Assembly: GCA_965203735.1 (NCBI GenBank)
Contig: OZ241909.1
Location: forward strand, 868,001-932,000
Direction of reading: 5' to 3'
Source: Bin55 sp965203735
GTDB taxonomy: Bacteria > Pseudomonadota > Gammaproteobacteria > Pseudomonadales > Azotimanducaceae
Length of the DNA: 64,000 nucleotides
Of the stretch, positions 45,845 through 54,231 are shown piece after piece; the first letter of the stretch is position 1, and each line of letters opens with the position of its first letter. Made by a program: the position numbers and the translations under genes. Under the pieces are notes generated by a model. It was not told the DNA's origin, ran no database searches, and saw only the letters and a list, made by a program, of their open reading frames with translations.

Positions 45845-46645
45845 TTAGGTTCCGCTGAATTTTGGGCGACGCTTTGCTGCAAAAGCCTTTCTGCCCTCTT
45901 TATAGTCTTGCGAGTTGAAACAATCCCGAACCATTGATCGAACCTCTTGTATCGCATCGTCATCCGGTTGCGATTCAAATGCATTCACTGCCGCTTTTGC
46001 CGCTCGAACGGTGAGCGGCGCGTTGTTAGCGATACGTTCTGCATACTCAGTCACATCGGACTCGATGGAATCTCGTTCCGAAATGAACTGAACAATCCCA
46101 CACTGATAGGCTTCTTTCGCAGACAGGAAACGAGCTGAGAACAAAATGTCTCGAGCACGTGCCGGACCCACGATGCGAGATAGTTTCGCGAGCCCTTCGT
46201 AGTCGTACCCCAAGCCTAGTTTAGCCGCTGGGATGCCAAACGTGGAATCGGGAGTGGCGAATCGAATGTCAGCGTGTAGTGCTGTTGCTAGACCTCCACC
46301 GATGCAATAGCCCGTAATCAGAGCAATCAGTGGTTTGCTCATGCTGGCGAGTGAACGAGCTCCTCTGGCCGAGACTTTTCCGTAGTCCTGTTCTTGTTCC
46401 GCACTCGATCTATTCTTGTCGAACTCGGTGATGTCGGCGCCTGAAACGAATGCTTTTTCGCCAGCTCCTCGCATCACGACGACTCTTACATCTTCGTTGG
46501 ACTCGAAGTAATCGACGATCTCGGAGATTCCTCTCCACATCTCCAGAGATAGTGCGTTGTGACGCTTGGGATTGTTGAATACCATCCAACCGATCCCTTG
46601 ATCAATGCGGGCAATCATGCGGTCGGTCTGGAGATTCAAAGCCAT
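45845..46645 (-). CDS. Enoyl-CoA hydratase/isomerase family protein
   Basis: Crotonase-fold protein of 266 residues. The first oxyanion-hole loop is KAFVSGADITEF; the second is GYCIGGGLATALHADIRF. At the position where hydratases carry a catalytic Glu in PE(I/L)xLG, this protein has IPAAKLGLGYDYEG, so the classic hydratase residue is missing. Another reaction on an acyl-CoA is possible. It is divergent from the acyl-CoA dehydrogenase gene. Confidence 0.9.
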   Translation of the reverse strand: MALNLQTDRMIARIDQGIGWMVFNNPKRHNALSLEMWRGISEIVDYFESNEDVRVVVMRGAGEKAFVSGADITEFDKNRSSAEQEQDYGKVSARGARSLASMSKPLIALITGYCIGGGLATALHADIRFATPDSTFGIPAAKLGLGYDYEGLAKLSRIVGPARARDILFSARFLSAKEAYQCGIVQFISERDSIESDVTEYAERIANNAPLTVRAAKAAVNAFESQPDDDAIQEVRSMVRDCFNSQDYKEGRKAFAAKRRPKFSGT

Positions 46646-46762
46646 TTGGGTCCCCGAGTGCTTGTCAGGTTTAAGCGGATTTTAGAAAACCACAATTCTT
46701 GCTTGTCCTTTGACTTCGCTAAACTCCACTTCAACTGCGATGTTTCTTGGTCGATAGGCAGC

Positions 46763-47929
46763 ATGGATTTTCAGACTAATTCCGAACACGATCTCATACG
46801 CGACGCCATTCAAAAGATATGCGCCGACTTTCCTGACGAGTATTGGTCGGATTGCGACGAGTCGCATCGATTTCCATGGGACTTCTACAACGCTCTCGCA
46901 AAGGGCGGCTGGATAGGCATCGCCATTCCAGAAAAGTACGGAGGAAGCGGGCGCGGGATCACCGAAGCATCCATCGTCTTGGAGGAGGTTGCAGCGTCCG
47001 GAGCTGCTATGAACGGCTGTAGCGGAATTCATCTTTCTATATTTGGAATGCAACCTGTAGTGAAGTACGGGTCGGAAGAAATGAAGCAGAAGTACTTGCC
47101 TAGAGTGGCGAATGGGGACCTGCATGTTGCGTTCGGCGTCACAGAACCGGATGCTGGCACGGATACGACCTCGATCACCACAAGAGCTCGGCGTATAGGA
47201 GATCACTACGTGGTGCGAGGCAGGAAAGTTTGGACGACAAAGGCTCTGGATTCGGAACGTGTGCTTCTGCTCACTCGAACTGAGGATAAGGACAAGGTGG
47301 CACGTCGATCCCAGGGAATGACATTGTTGTTCGCTGAACTGCAACGACCGGAGGTATCGATTTCACCTATCGACAAAGTCGGTCGGAACGCGATTGCAAC
47401 CTGTGAAGTTGTCTATGACGACTTGCCCGTCTCCGTATCCGATCGAATTGGTGAAGAAGGAAAGGGGTTCCGTTACTTGCTGGATGGACTCAATGCAGAG
47501 AGAGTTCTAGTTGCGGCAGAAGCTCTCGGAATAGGGAGAGCTGCGTTAAAACGAGCAACCCAATACGCTAAAGATCGTGTGGTCTTTGGTCGCCCGATCG
47601 GTCAGAATCAGGGAGTCTCGTTTCCACTTGGCGAAGCCAGAATGCGCTTGGATGCCGCCGAACTCATGATTCGCAAAGCTTCCTGGATGTTGGACCAAGA
47701 TCTTCCCTGTGGTTCAGAGGCGAACATGGCGAAGTGGCTTGCCGCTGACGCCTGCTTTCAAACTGCGGATCAAGCGATTCAGACTCATGGTGGATTCGGA
47801 TATGCCAAGGAGTACCACGTCGAACGTTATTGGAGGGAGGCCAGGCTTCAGAGGCTCGCCCCAATATCTCAGGAAATGGTCTTGAATTACGTGACGGAAC
47901 ATGTCATGGGACTGCCGCGGTCCTACTAG
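46763..47929 (+). CDS. Acyl-CoA dehydrogenase
   Basis: About 388 residues from the ATG at 46763 (MDFQTNSEHDLIRDAIQKI); the open frame upstream (to 46559) lies antisense to the hydratase gene and is not family-like. Motifs: FGVTEPDAGTDTTSITTRA and YVVRGRKVWTTKAL (FAD/substrate), GLNAERVLVAAEALG, FGRPIGQNQGVSFPLGEA, and QTHGGFGYAKEYHVERYWREAR near the C-terminus. It removes two hydrogens from an acyl-CoA, passing electrons to ETF. Confidence 0.95.
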   Translation: MDFQTNSEHDLIRDAIQKICADFPDEYWSDCDESHRFPWDFYNALAKGGWIGIAIPEKYGGSGRGITEASIVLEEVAASGAAMNGCSGIHLSIFGMQPVVKYGSEEMKQKYLPRVANGDLHVAFGVTEPDAGTDTTSITTRARRIGDHYVVRGRKVWTTKALDSERVLLLTRTEDKDKVARRSQGMTLLFAELQRPEVSISPIDKVGRNAIATCEVVYDDLPVSVSDRIGEEGKGFRYLLDGLNAERVLVAAEALGIGRAALKRATQYAKDRVVFGRPIGQNQGVSFPLGEARMRLDAAELMIRKASWMLDQDLPCGSEANMAKWLAADACFQTADQAIQTHGGFGYAKEYHVERYWREARLQRLAPISQEMVLNYVTEHVMGLPRSY

Positions 47930-47957
47930 TTTCGATTGATGACAGTTCTGAAAGTGA

Positions 47958-48068
47958 TTAGCGGCACCTGCGAATCAGTTGCTTGGCATCTCGATACTTG
48001 GTGAGAGACTTAGTGGATTGAAGTCGCTCCTCACTCAAAGCCATTGCAGGAAAGCTAATGTCTAACAT
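47958..48068 (-). CDS. Possible small ORF (36 aa)
   Basis: A 36-codon frame (MLDISFPAMALSEERLQST then a basic tail) with an AAAGGA seven bases before its ATG, starting 28 bases after the stop of the larger hypothetical gene. Mixed hydrophobic and basic content. No family known; could be spurious. Confidence 0.25.
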   Translation of the reverse strand: MLDISFPAMALSEERLQSTKSLTKYRDAKQLIRRCR

Positions 48069-48096
48069 GATCGAATCCTTTCCCGCACTTGGCCTC

Positions 48097-49434
48097 TCAC
48101 TCGCCCACGAGGTCATCCTTTCTCTTCCATTTGGCGTGAAATCCCTCTGGATCTGAAGAGCGAAGTTCTTTTGACTCCCAACTAATTCCACGATAGGCGG
48201 GTAAGACATCGTATATACCCATCTGTATGGCGCGAGCCTCGAACACCGAAAGTCTGTGCCAGTAGCCTTGATCGGCCGAAACCTCATTTTCTTTGAGCCT
48301 AGCAATGGTGGTTTCACATGTGTCCTCGGAGAAAATCCAATTTCCGCCGCATACGTAATCCACCAATCTATCGAGATCGACTCTAATCCCAGCCTCCTCG
48401 AGTTCTCCCCACACTTTTAGAGCAAAATTCAATGCTTTGTCGCGTGCGTCGGAACCTGTCTCCACGCTAGGCTTGCTCATGGTCGATCTCATAGTTCTCA
48501 AGTGAAGCTTCCATGGCATGTGCTCTGCTTCGTGAGCGTCCCATGCATCGTTTTCCTTGGGAGATTCGTATACAGATGCAGCCCATTCATCGCCCAAGCG
48601 TGCCGCCATCGATCTCAAGACTTCAAATGCACGATCATAATGTCCAGTGTTTTCTCCCAATCGCTTCCATATAGCCATCAGTGTTGCGTAATGTTGGGAA
48701 TCCAAAGACAGTGTTTCGGAGTCAGTTCGCTTACAAGTCCTTTCCACAATCCAACGTCCTTCCAAGAGTCGTTCCCCCGCCCACTCGCTCGACCGTGGAT
48801 TTTCCCAGTCCCACATGGAGTATCTTTGCCATACATTCGGCCAGAATGCGGGTCCGTAGAAAAAATTCTGCGCCATGTCTAGATCGCTCTCCAACTTCTC
48901 CTCCACATACTGGCAAAAGTAGAGGAAGTTTGCATAGTTTGTGAAGGACTCTGCGTGACACGACTCCTTCAAGTCCCATCGAACCTCGCCCTCTTCCAGT
49001 CGACACTCAGGTTTCTTGAGAGCTGAAAGTACGTTACTTCGATCTGTTGCAGGATCTGCGAAGATCCGCTGATACGTAAGAGGAAGAGGAAGCCAGTCAA
49101 AGTCGTTCCACACGAAAGGTCTGTCCCAGAAGTACACATCTAGAGCTTGCTGGCACTCCGTAGAAAGTTCTCGGAGGGGTCTTTCGCAAGCGTCAAGTGG
49201 ATGGACCGCTGACCGAGATTCGGTCGGGTCTGAGTTCACAAGTGGCAACTGGCTCTCAATTGATTCAACGGGCTGTTGCACGTTGAGACTAGGGTCCGTT
49301 TGCTGGTTTACCGCGTCAGAACTGGCATTCCAATCTCTTGTATTCCAATGCAGAACCCCGAAGATTATCGTGAGACCAACCACTACGAAGACGGCTTCCC
49401 TGAAGATTGAGGAAGAACGAATCTTGCTCAACAT
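48097..49434 (-). CDS. Membrane-anchored protein of unknown function
   Basis: Protein of 445 residues. One N-terminal membrane segment (AVFVVVGLTIIFGVLHW, about residues 14-30) is followed by a Ser/Gln/Pro-rich linker to residue 75 and a large soluble domain rich in Trp, Tyr and Cys. The Cys residues (for example in LDACERPLRELSTECQQAL, KPECRLEEGE, LYFCQYVEE, CGGNWIFSEDTCETT) and the topology suggest a periplasmic, disulfide-bonded domain. No family recognised. It faces the nuclease gene across a 401-base gap. Confidence 0.7.
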   Translation of the reverse strand: MLSKIRSSSIFREAVFVVVGLTIIFGVLHWNTRDWNASSDAVNQQTDPSLNVQQPVESIESQLPLVNSDPTESRSAVHPLDACERPLRELSTECQQALDVYFWDRPFVWNDFDWLPLPLTYQRIFADPATDRSNVLSALKKPECRLEEGEVRWDLKESCHAESFTNYANFLYFCQYVEEKLESDLDMAQNFFYGPAFWPNVWQRYSMWDWENPRSSEWAGERLLEGRWIVERTCKRTDSETLSLDSQHYATLMAIWKRLGENTGHYDRAFEVLRSMAARLGDEWAASVYESPKENDAWDAHEAEHMPWKLHLRTMRSTMSKPSVETGSDARDKALNFALKVWGELEEAGIRVDLDRLVDYVCGGNWIFSEDTCETTIARLKENEVSADQGYWHRLSVFEARAIQMGIYDVLPAYRGISWESKELRSSDPEGFHAKWKRKDDLVGE

Positions 49435-49835
49435 GAACTGAGCTCGTCTTGGCTCTCGTCGTATGGTTGTCCGTGAGTGCGTTTCATGAGACTTGAGCCA
49501 TTACAAGAACTCGAGACACAGAGTTTTCGTCTTTTGCTTGGACTCGTATGGCGTTTTCTTTTCACTATACATAGATTAGTAGCAGAATTGCGACTGTTCT
49601 TGTTCGAGTTGGCTGCAAGACGCTTTTTGCCCCGATACCGTTTTGCTCGATTCTCTGATGGCCTCCGGTATCAGGTACGCCACAGTTCTTGTCTGCAGAT
49701 GTCATTGATGGGGCTGGGCTGCTTAGGCTTGAATCGGTGACGGTTTAGTCGAGCGAGTTTCTTTGTGTGTGGCTCTACGTGTCGCCCAGGGTCGTCAATG
49801 GATAGATTTTTTGGAGGGAGCAACTGCATCCTTAA
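49435..49835. other. Divergent intergenic region left of the nuclease gene
   Basis: A 401-base gap between two divergent genes. It contains a plus-strand 87-codon frame (49477-49740) with a GTG start, no ribosome binding site and low-complexity Leu/Arg content, which I do not accept as a gene. A 7-bp inverted repeat (GATACCG/CGGTATC) spans 49634-49672. A GGAGGGAG at 49813-49820 is too far from the GTG at 49836 to be its binding site. Confidence 0.4.
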
Positions 49836-50696
49836 GTGACTACAATTCGAACGGCTTCTTCCACTGGAGACGTGAGAGTGCAGAAGCAGACAGACCAAGA
49901 TGAACGCACACCTCCATTGGGACGATTCTTTGATGAGGTCAGCCACCAGCTGGAGGATGCTCGTCGTGATCAAGAGCGTGAGTATTCCGAGTTTTTCTCA
50001 AATCTGTCCCATCGTATTACTACTGCAAGGCGAATCGAATTAGAACTAGATCGACGTTTAGCTCGTCGATTCAATGTGCTCGACTATGTCAGAACAGACG
50101 AACTAGGACTCTCTCGAATCATTGCAGACTTACTGAATCCTAGTGCCACTCACGGGCAAGGCACTCTCTTTCTCGAGCGGTTTTTCTCTGTGTTTTCGGA
50201 ACATGTAGATTTTCGGAAGCGTTTGGATCTCGACGTTTTACACATCTCAGTTGCAGTTGAAAAAGAGATCACTGAACAACGCAGGATTGATGTGTTTGTA
50301 GAAATCGTGGAGGGAGAATCAAAGTACGCATTAGCCATCGAAAACAAGCCTTTTGCGGACGATCAGCTTCGCCAAGTTCACGACTACCTTCTCTATCTTC
50401 GAGAGCGGTTTGGGAACCGGTTCTCGCTCATTTACCTATCTCCCCCGGGAGAGGGTCCATCGGCAGAGTCAGTTTCATTAGAAGAGCTCCGATCCAACTG
50501 GAAGGAACGATTTCGCATCCTTTCTTATGCGGGAGTGTCCGAAGCGCTGCAAGATGATCGTTTTAGACCGTTCCGCATTCCAGAGCTATCACTAGATGAT
50601 TGGCTCCATGCGTGCCGACGGGACTGTGAAGTTGATCGTCTGCGCTGGTTTCTTGGAGATGTTGCTGATTTCTGCCATCGCGAGTTTGGGAGGTAA
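49836..50696 (+). CDS. PD-(D/E)XK nuclease family protein (PDDEXK_4 type)
   Basis: Protein of 286 residues. An early RTDELGLSRIIADLLNPS and HGQGTLFLERFF match the conserved N-terminal part of PDDEXK_4 proteins. The nuclease core is RRIDVFVEIVEGESKYALAIENKPFADDQ: the Asp of RID and the Glu and Lys of ENK form the D...ExK catalytic set, followed by QVHDYLLYL. A DNA endonuclease is inferred; target unknown. The next gene begins two bases past its stop, so they are one transcript. GTG at 49836 is the furthest usable start and has no good ribosome binding site. Confidence 0.88.
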   Translation: MTTIRTASSTGDVRVQKQTDQDERTPPLGRFFDEVSHQLEDARRDQEREYSEFFSNLSHRITTARRIELELDRRLARRFNVLDYVRTDELGLSRIIADLLNPSATHGQGTLFLERFFSVFSEHVDFRKRLDLDVLHISVAVEKEITEQRRIDVFVEIVEGESKYALAIENKPFADDQLRQVHDYLLYLRERFGNRFSLIYLSPPGEGPSAESVSLEELRSNWKERFRILSYAGVSEALQDDRFRPFRIPELSLDDWLHACRRDCEVDRLRWFLGDVADFCHREFGR

Positions 50697-50699
50697 GTG

Positions 50700-51362
50700 A
50701 TGCCGACACCAGCTGAGAAAAAAGCAATTAGTGACTTCCTGTTCGAGAATTCCAAGAACATTGAAGTGGCGTATTTGGTCTACGAGACCTGGACGTCAGT
50801 TCGTGATGAGGTGTGCAAGGAGATTTTGAGGCAAATTTTTGAGCACATTAAGGCAGATCGATTTCTGTGTGAATGTGGCGCGGATATCAACATTGATTTT
50901 GAATACGGGGGAGACAAACGTTACTCGAACTGTCTTTGGCTTTATCGAGAGAGTTGGACACCAAACGAGGCTAGCTCGGCAGTTGTTCATCCACGTGATA
51001 GTAATTGTGCTGCTATCTTGCTCGAAAACGCATCCAATGGTCCGAATAGTTGGTTCATCAGCGTACGGACCCCAAAGACTATCAGTGAGACTGATGACTC
51101 GGGAATAGAGCATGACGGTTGGTTACAAGAAGAGTTGAAAAGAGTATTGGGCAAAAGCGACGGCAAGCCGGAGCTCAATCTGCCTTGGTGGAGATATATT
51201 CGTTCGGATTTTAGGAACTGGGAATCTCTCGTTCATCGACTGCATCAGGAAAGGCAAGCACCTGTCGATGGAGAAATCACACGCTATTTTGTCGACGAGT
51301 TTGTGAAAGTTGCCACGAAAGCCATCCCCGTATTGGACAAAGTCAAGAAAGCCGAAACCTGA
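50700..51362 (+). CDS. Uncharacterised protein paired with the PDDEXK nuclease
   Basis: Protein of 220 residues from the ATG at 50700 (a GTG directly before it is in frame). It is soluble, Trp-rich, with no membrane segment. Visible features: an N-terminal helix (EKKAISDFLFENSKNIEVAYLVYE), a beta-like centre (FLCECGADINIDFEYGGD) and conserved-looking WLYRESWTPNEA. No family recognised. Tight spacing after the nuclease gene suggests that it acts with it, for example as a regulator, specificity or immunity factor; that is inference. Confidence 0.75.
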   Translation: MPTPAEKKAISDFLFENSKNIEVAYLVYETWTSVRDEVCKEILRQIFEHIKADRFLCECGADINIDFEYGGDKRYSNCLWLYRESWTPNEASSAVVHPRDSNCAAILLENASNGPNSWFISVRTPKTISETDDSGIEHDGWLQEELKRVLGKSDGKPELNLPWWRYIRSDFRNWESLVHRLHQERQAPVDGEITRYFVDEFVKVATKAIPVLDKVKKAET

Positions 51363-51425
51363 ATAAACACTATGGAATAGTCTAGACTAAGGAATCAGTT
51401 AATCTTCTCAACGGACTCAGGGACT

Positions 51426-52151
51426 ATGAAGAGCATGAATCGCCGTCGCTACATAGTCGCTAGTGTTGCAGTCGTTTTTTTGATTTCCTCTCAGGCAGCC
51501 CAAACAAATCCGTTGGCAATAGTAGATGAGGAGACTGGAGTTGCCACCGTGAAGCACATAGTTACTGCTCTATCTACTAAGACACCTACCACTGCACAGT
51601 CCGGAAAACCTGACACCCAACCGGATGTCCCGATCATGGATAGATTGTCGAGCGACTCCACATATCAAACTGCCTTTCGGGGTTTCGAAACTTGGCTCAA
51701 AAACAACATCAGAGCGCATATTGACAATACAAAGCGTATCCACGGTTCGCAAGCAACTCTTGGCGACACACTGCAAATAGCCAAGAGAGTCCTGCAAGCA
51801 TACAGGGATCATGTAATCAAGTGCGAAAAGGACAATGGAAGGTGGGACGAGTCAGGGCATGTATGTCGTGTGGAAGGTGAATTGACTTTAAGCTTTCGCA
51901 ATACAAGTGACACAGCACTTCGAGGCTACAAGAATTGGCTTAAGGACAACATTAGTGACTTTCGCGAAAGGACACTTCGCATCCACGGCCCCAAAGCGAC
52001 ATTAAATGACTCTCTGCAGGTTGCGAGACAAGACCACGAAATCTATTGGGATCATGTCGATAAGTGTACAAAGGAATATGGAACGTGGGATGAGTCAACC
52101 CATGAGTGCTGGGTGGGCATTCGTCTGGATTTCTCTTTTAAAGAAGACTGA
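51426..52151 (+). CDS. Exported protein with two tandem 81-residue repeats
   Basis: Protein of 241 residues. Signal peptide MNRRRYIVASVAVVFLISSQAA. A Thr/Pro-rich stretch leads to two copies of one domain at about residues 81-157 and 162-238: WLKNNI...RIHGSQATLGDTLQIA...KCEKDNGRWDESGHVC and WLKDNI...RIHGPKATLNDSLQVA...KCTKEYGTWDESTHEC. W90/W171, C133/C214 and C147/C228 are all 81 residues apart, so each repeat probably has one disulfide. No known family. It follows the nuclease pair by 63 bases but has its own signal, so a shared function is uncertain. Confidence 0.8.
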   Translation: MKSMNRRRYIVASVAVVFLISSQAAQTNPLAIVDEETGVATVKHIVTALSTKTPTTAQSGKPDTQPDVPIMDRLSSDSTYQTAFRGFETWLKNNIRAHIDNTKRIHGSQATLGDTLQIAKRVLQAYRDHVIKCEKDNGRWDESGHVCRVEGELTLSFRNTSDTALRGYKNWLKDNISDFRERTLRIHGPKATLNDSLQVARQDHEIYWDHVDKCTKEYGTWDESTHECWVGIRLDFSFKED

Positions 52152-52371
52152 GTTGTCGGATCTACCAACACTGACTCAGTAAGTAGCCACAGTTGGTTGC
52201 AATTGATTCGCCTTAATCGAGCTTGATCGAAAGGCCTTTCCCGACGGAGCACGAATCAACTGATTGATTCTCTAGCGGTTGGAAGTTGTTCGCCTGATTG
52301 TCTTGAACGGTCTGAATTGCTAATAGTGCATACAATTCGTTCTTCGCCCTGCGACGAACCACAACATAACG

Positions 52372-53202
52372 ATGAAGCCTGAAAGGCAGTATTGTTCGGA
52401 GATTTCAGCTGCTGCTGGTGAGAATCAACTTGGCACTGCACCTCAGGTGGATTTTTGGCTCCTAATCGAGTATCGGCAACAGTGGACGCGAGACCCTATC
52501 GTCGAGAATGATCTTCCACAGTCGGTTCAAGCGTGGTTGGAGAATCTCATTGACTCTCTAATGAGTCAAGGTCGTTTTCCACGCGTCCAGTTCTTGCGTC
52601 AATCCCGCAGAACGAAAGATACGCTTCAGTTATTTGTGTGCCAGCACGGCGAATTGCGGTCGCATACATTTACTTCGTATGAGCAGCTCATAGATCTTGA
52701 TATAGAGAACGATCTGGGACCGCCGCTGAAGGCTAATTATTTCTTCGTCTGTACTCACGGGACTCGAGATCTTTGTTGTTCACGCTTTGGATTGACAACG
52801 TGGCGCGAACTGCAGCTTCTCTCGAATGGAAGATCGTGGCAGACGAGTCATTTAGGCGGGCATCGGTTTGCGCCTAATGTCTTAGTTCTTCCTCAAGGGC
52901 GACTGTATGGGCGAGTGCACAAGGAAAATGTACAGGAGTTTTTTCGCACCGTCGAAAGAGGGGAAATTGCGAAGAGTCACTTACGCGGACGTTCGGAGTT
53001 TACGAAAGAAGCTCAGGCATGCGAGTGTCTGGTTGATGTGCTAGTTGGATCAGTCGCTTCCCTCAACGATTGCAGTGTGACCTTTGCAACAAGTAACGGC
53101 AAGGTTGAAGTTGGTATACCCAGCCGTGGAGAAGAAATCGAAGTGCTATCGAGTTGTAAAGATGAAGAGCTAACTCGCGTGAAACCCTTTATCGGTATTT
53201 AG
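52372..53202 (+). CDS. Sucrase/ferredoxin-like (thioredoxin-like [2Fe-2S]) protein
   Basis: Protein of 276 residues. Features of the sucraseferredoxin family: GENQLGTAPQVDFWLLIEY and WTRDPIVENDLP in the first half, then CTHGTRDLCCSRFGL and SHLGGHRFAPNVLVLPQGRLYGRV in the second, which supply the Cys and His ligands for a [2Fe-2S] cluster. Function in bacteria is unclear despite the historical name. It overlaps the convergent acyltransferase gene by 14 bases. A 12-bp palindrome GAAAGGCCTTTC lies upstream near 52230. Confidence 0.85.
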   Translation: MKPERQYCSEISAAAGENQLGTAPQVDFWLLIEYRQQWTRDPIVENDLPQSVQAWLENLIDSLMSQGRFPRVQFLRQSRRTKDTLQLFVCQHGELRSHTFTSYEQLIDLDIENDLGPPLKANYFFVCTHGTRDLCCSRFGLTTWRELQLLSNGRSWQTSHLGGHRFAPNVLVLPQGRLYGRVHKENVQEFFRTVERGEIAKSHLRGRSEFTKEAQACECLVDVLVGSVASLNDCSVTFATSNGKVEVGIPSRGEEIEVLSSCKDEELTRVKPFIGI

Positions 53203-54046
53203 TCGTACCTTTGCTTAAGTCATTTAGTACGAAATCTCTCAATTCCTCAGTGTCCGTTTGGATGTCCCCTTCGGAATGGAACGCTTCGCCAATGGTCAAT
53301 CGGTACTTTTGACCTGTCTTGTTCAGAAGTTCTCGAAATAGCGTTATATCTTTCAATTCAGTATTAATAAACCAAGCTAGGTAGTAGAAGAGGGTGTTGT
53401 GACCTTTGATGTTCATGGGAACGACAGGAATAGCGTACTTCTGGGCAAGATTTAGCGCTGTAATTTGCCATGGGCGTTCCTTTAGACCTTTCAATGTGGG
53501 TCGGGCCAATCGACCGGAAGGAAAGATCACGATGAGACGTTCACTCTTTATCGACTGAACCAGTGCATGAATCGTCTCGCGGTTCCTTCGTGCAGTTCGG
53601 AACTCATCACGCCACTCAACGGGAACGATGATGTCCGCCAGACCGGGCGAGACTCGGATGGCATCCCGATTTGCCAGGAAAATGACATCTTGTCGGATTT
53701 CCTTAATCGCATCGTAGACGGCAATTCCGTCCGCAATGCCCGCTGGGTGGTTTGGCGTGATCAAAGCACAACCGGACTTTGGCACGTTCTCAATGCCTGT
53801 CAAATCCAGCTTCAGCTGTAAGAGATCCGACATGAAATCGAAGACTTCGCGGCCGCGCAGCGGTGCAATGCTGTCTGCCATTTGCACGGCACGTTCGTAA
53901 CCCAGGATTCCATCTCCCAATGCACGGAGCAATTTCCACGTAGTGGGATGTTTCATCAAATTGATGGCACGTTCTTCGATTAGGACATCGATAATGTGCT
54001 GCTCTCGCGCCGGATGCGCGTCTAGTAGAGAGGATTCAGTGAGCAT
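53189..54046 (-). CDS. PlsC-like 1-acylglycerol-3-phosphate acyltransferase family protein
   Basis: Protein of 285 residues. The acyltransferase motif I NHxxxxD is NHPAGIADG; motif II VIFLANRD and motif III IFPSGRLARPTLKG follow, with IPVVPMNIKG as motif IV. It transfers an acyl chain to a glycerophosphate or similar acceptor at the inner membrane. No clear membrane segment, so it may be peripheral. It is not next to other lipid genes. Confidence 0.88.
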   Translation of the reverse strand: MLTESSLLDAHPAREQHIIDVLIEERAINLMKHPTTWKLLRALGDGILGYERAVQMADSIAPLRGREVFDFMSDLLQLKLDLTGIENVPKSGCALITPNHPAGIADGIAVYDAIKEIRQDVIFLANRDAIRVSPGLADIIVPVEWRDEFRTARRNRETIHALVQSIKSERLIVIFPSGRLARPTLKGLKERPWQITALNLAQKYAIPVVPMNIKGHNTLFYYLAWFINTELKDITLFRELLNKTGQKYRLTIGEAFHSEGDIQTDTEELRDFVLNDLSKGTTKYR

Positions 54047-54231
54047 GAACGTGCAGATTGAATTGTTAGTCAGCGTTCGGACGACAAAACTGGTCTCGGC
54101 AGAATATTGAACTCCCGATCCTTAGACCAAACTCGTTGTTGCATGTTTCCAATCTGACTTCTATACCCGTGCCCAACCATTGACTAATTGTAGCGATGAC
54201 ACGTGCAATGATTCAACTCGAAAATACACCG

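Noticed and set aside
46682..47344. 220-codon minus-strand frame over the acyl-CoA dehydrogenase gene
   Set aside because: Antisense shadow of a canonical enzyme gene.
49477..49740. 87-codon frame upstream of the nuclease gene
   Set aside because: No ribosome binding site and low-complexity Leu/Arg/Phe content typical of chance frames.
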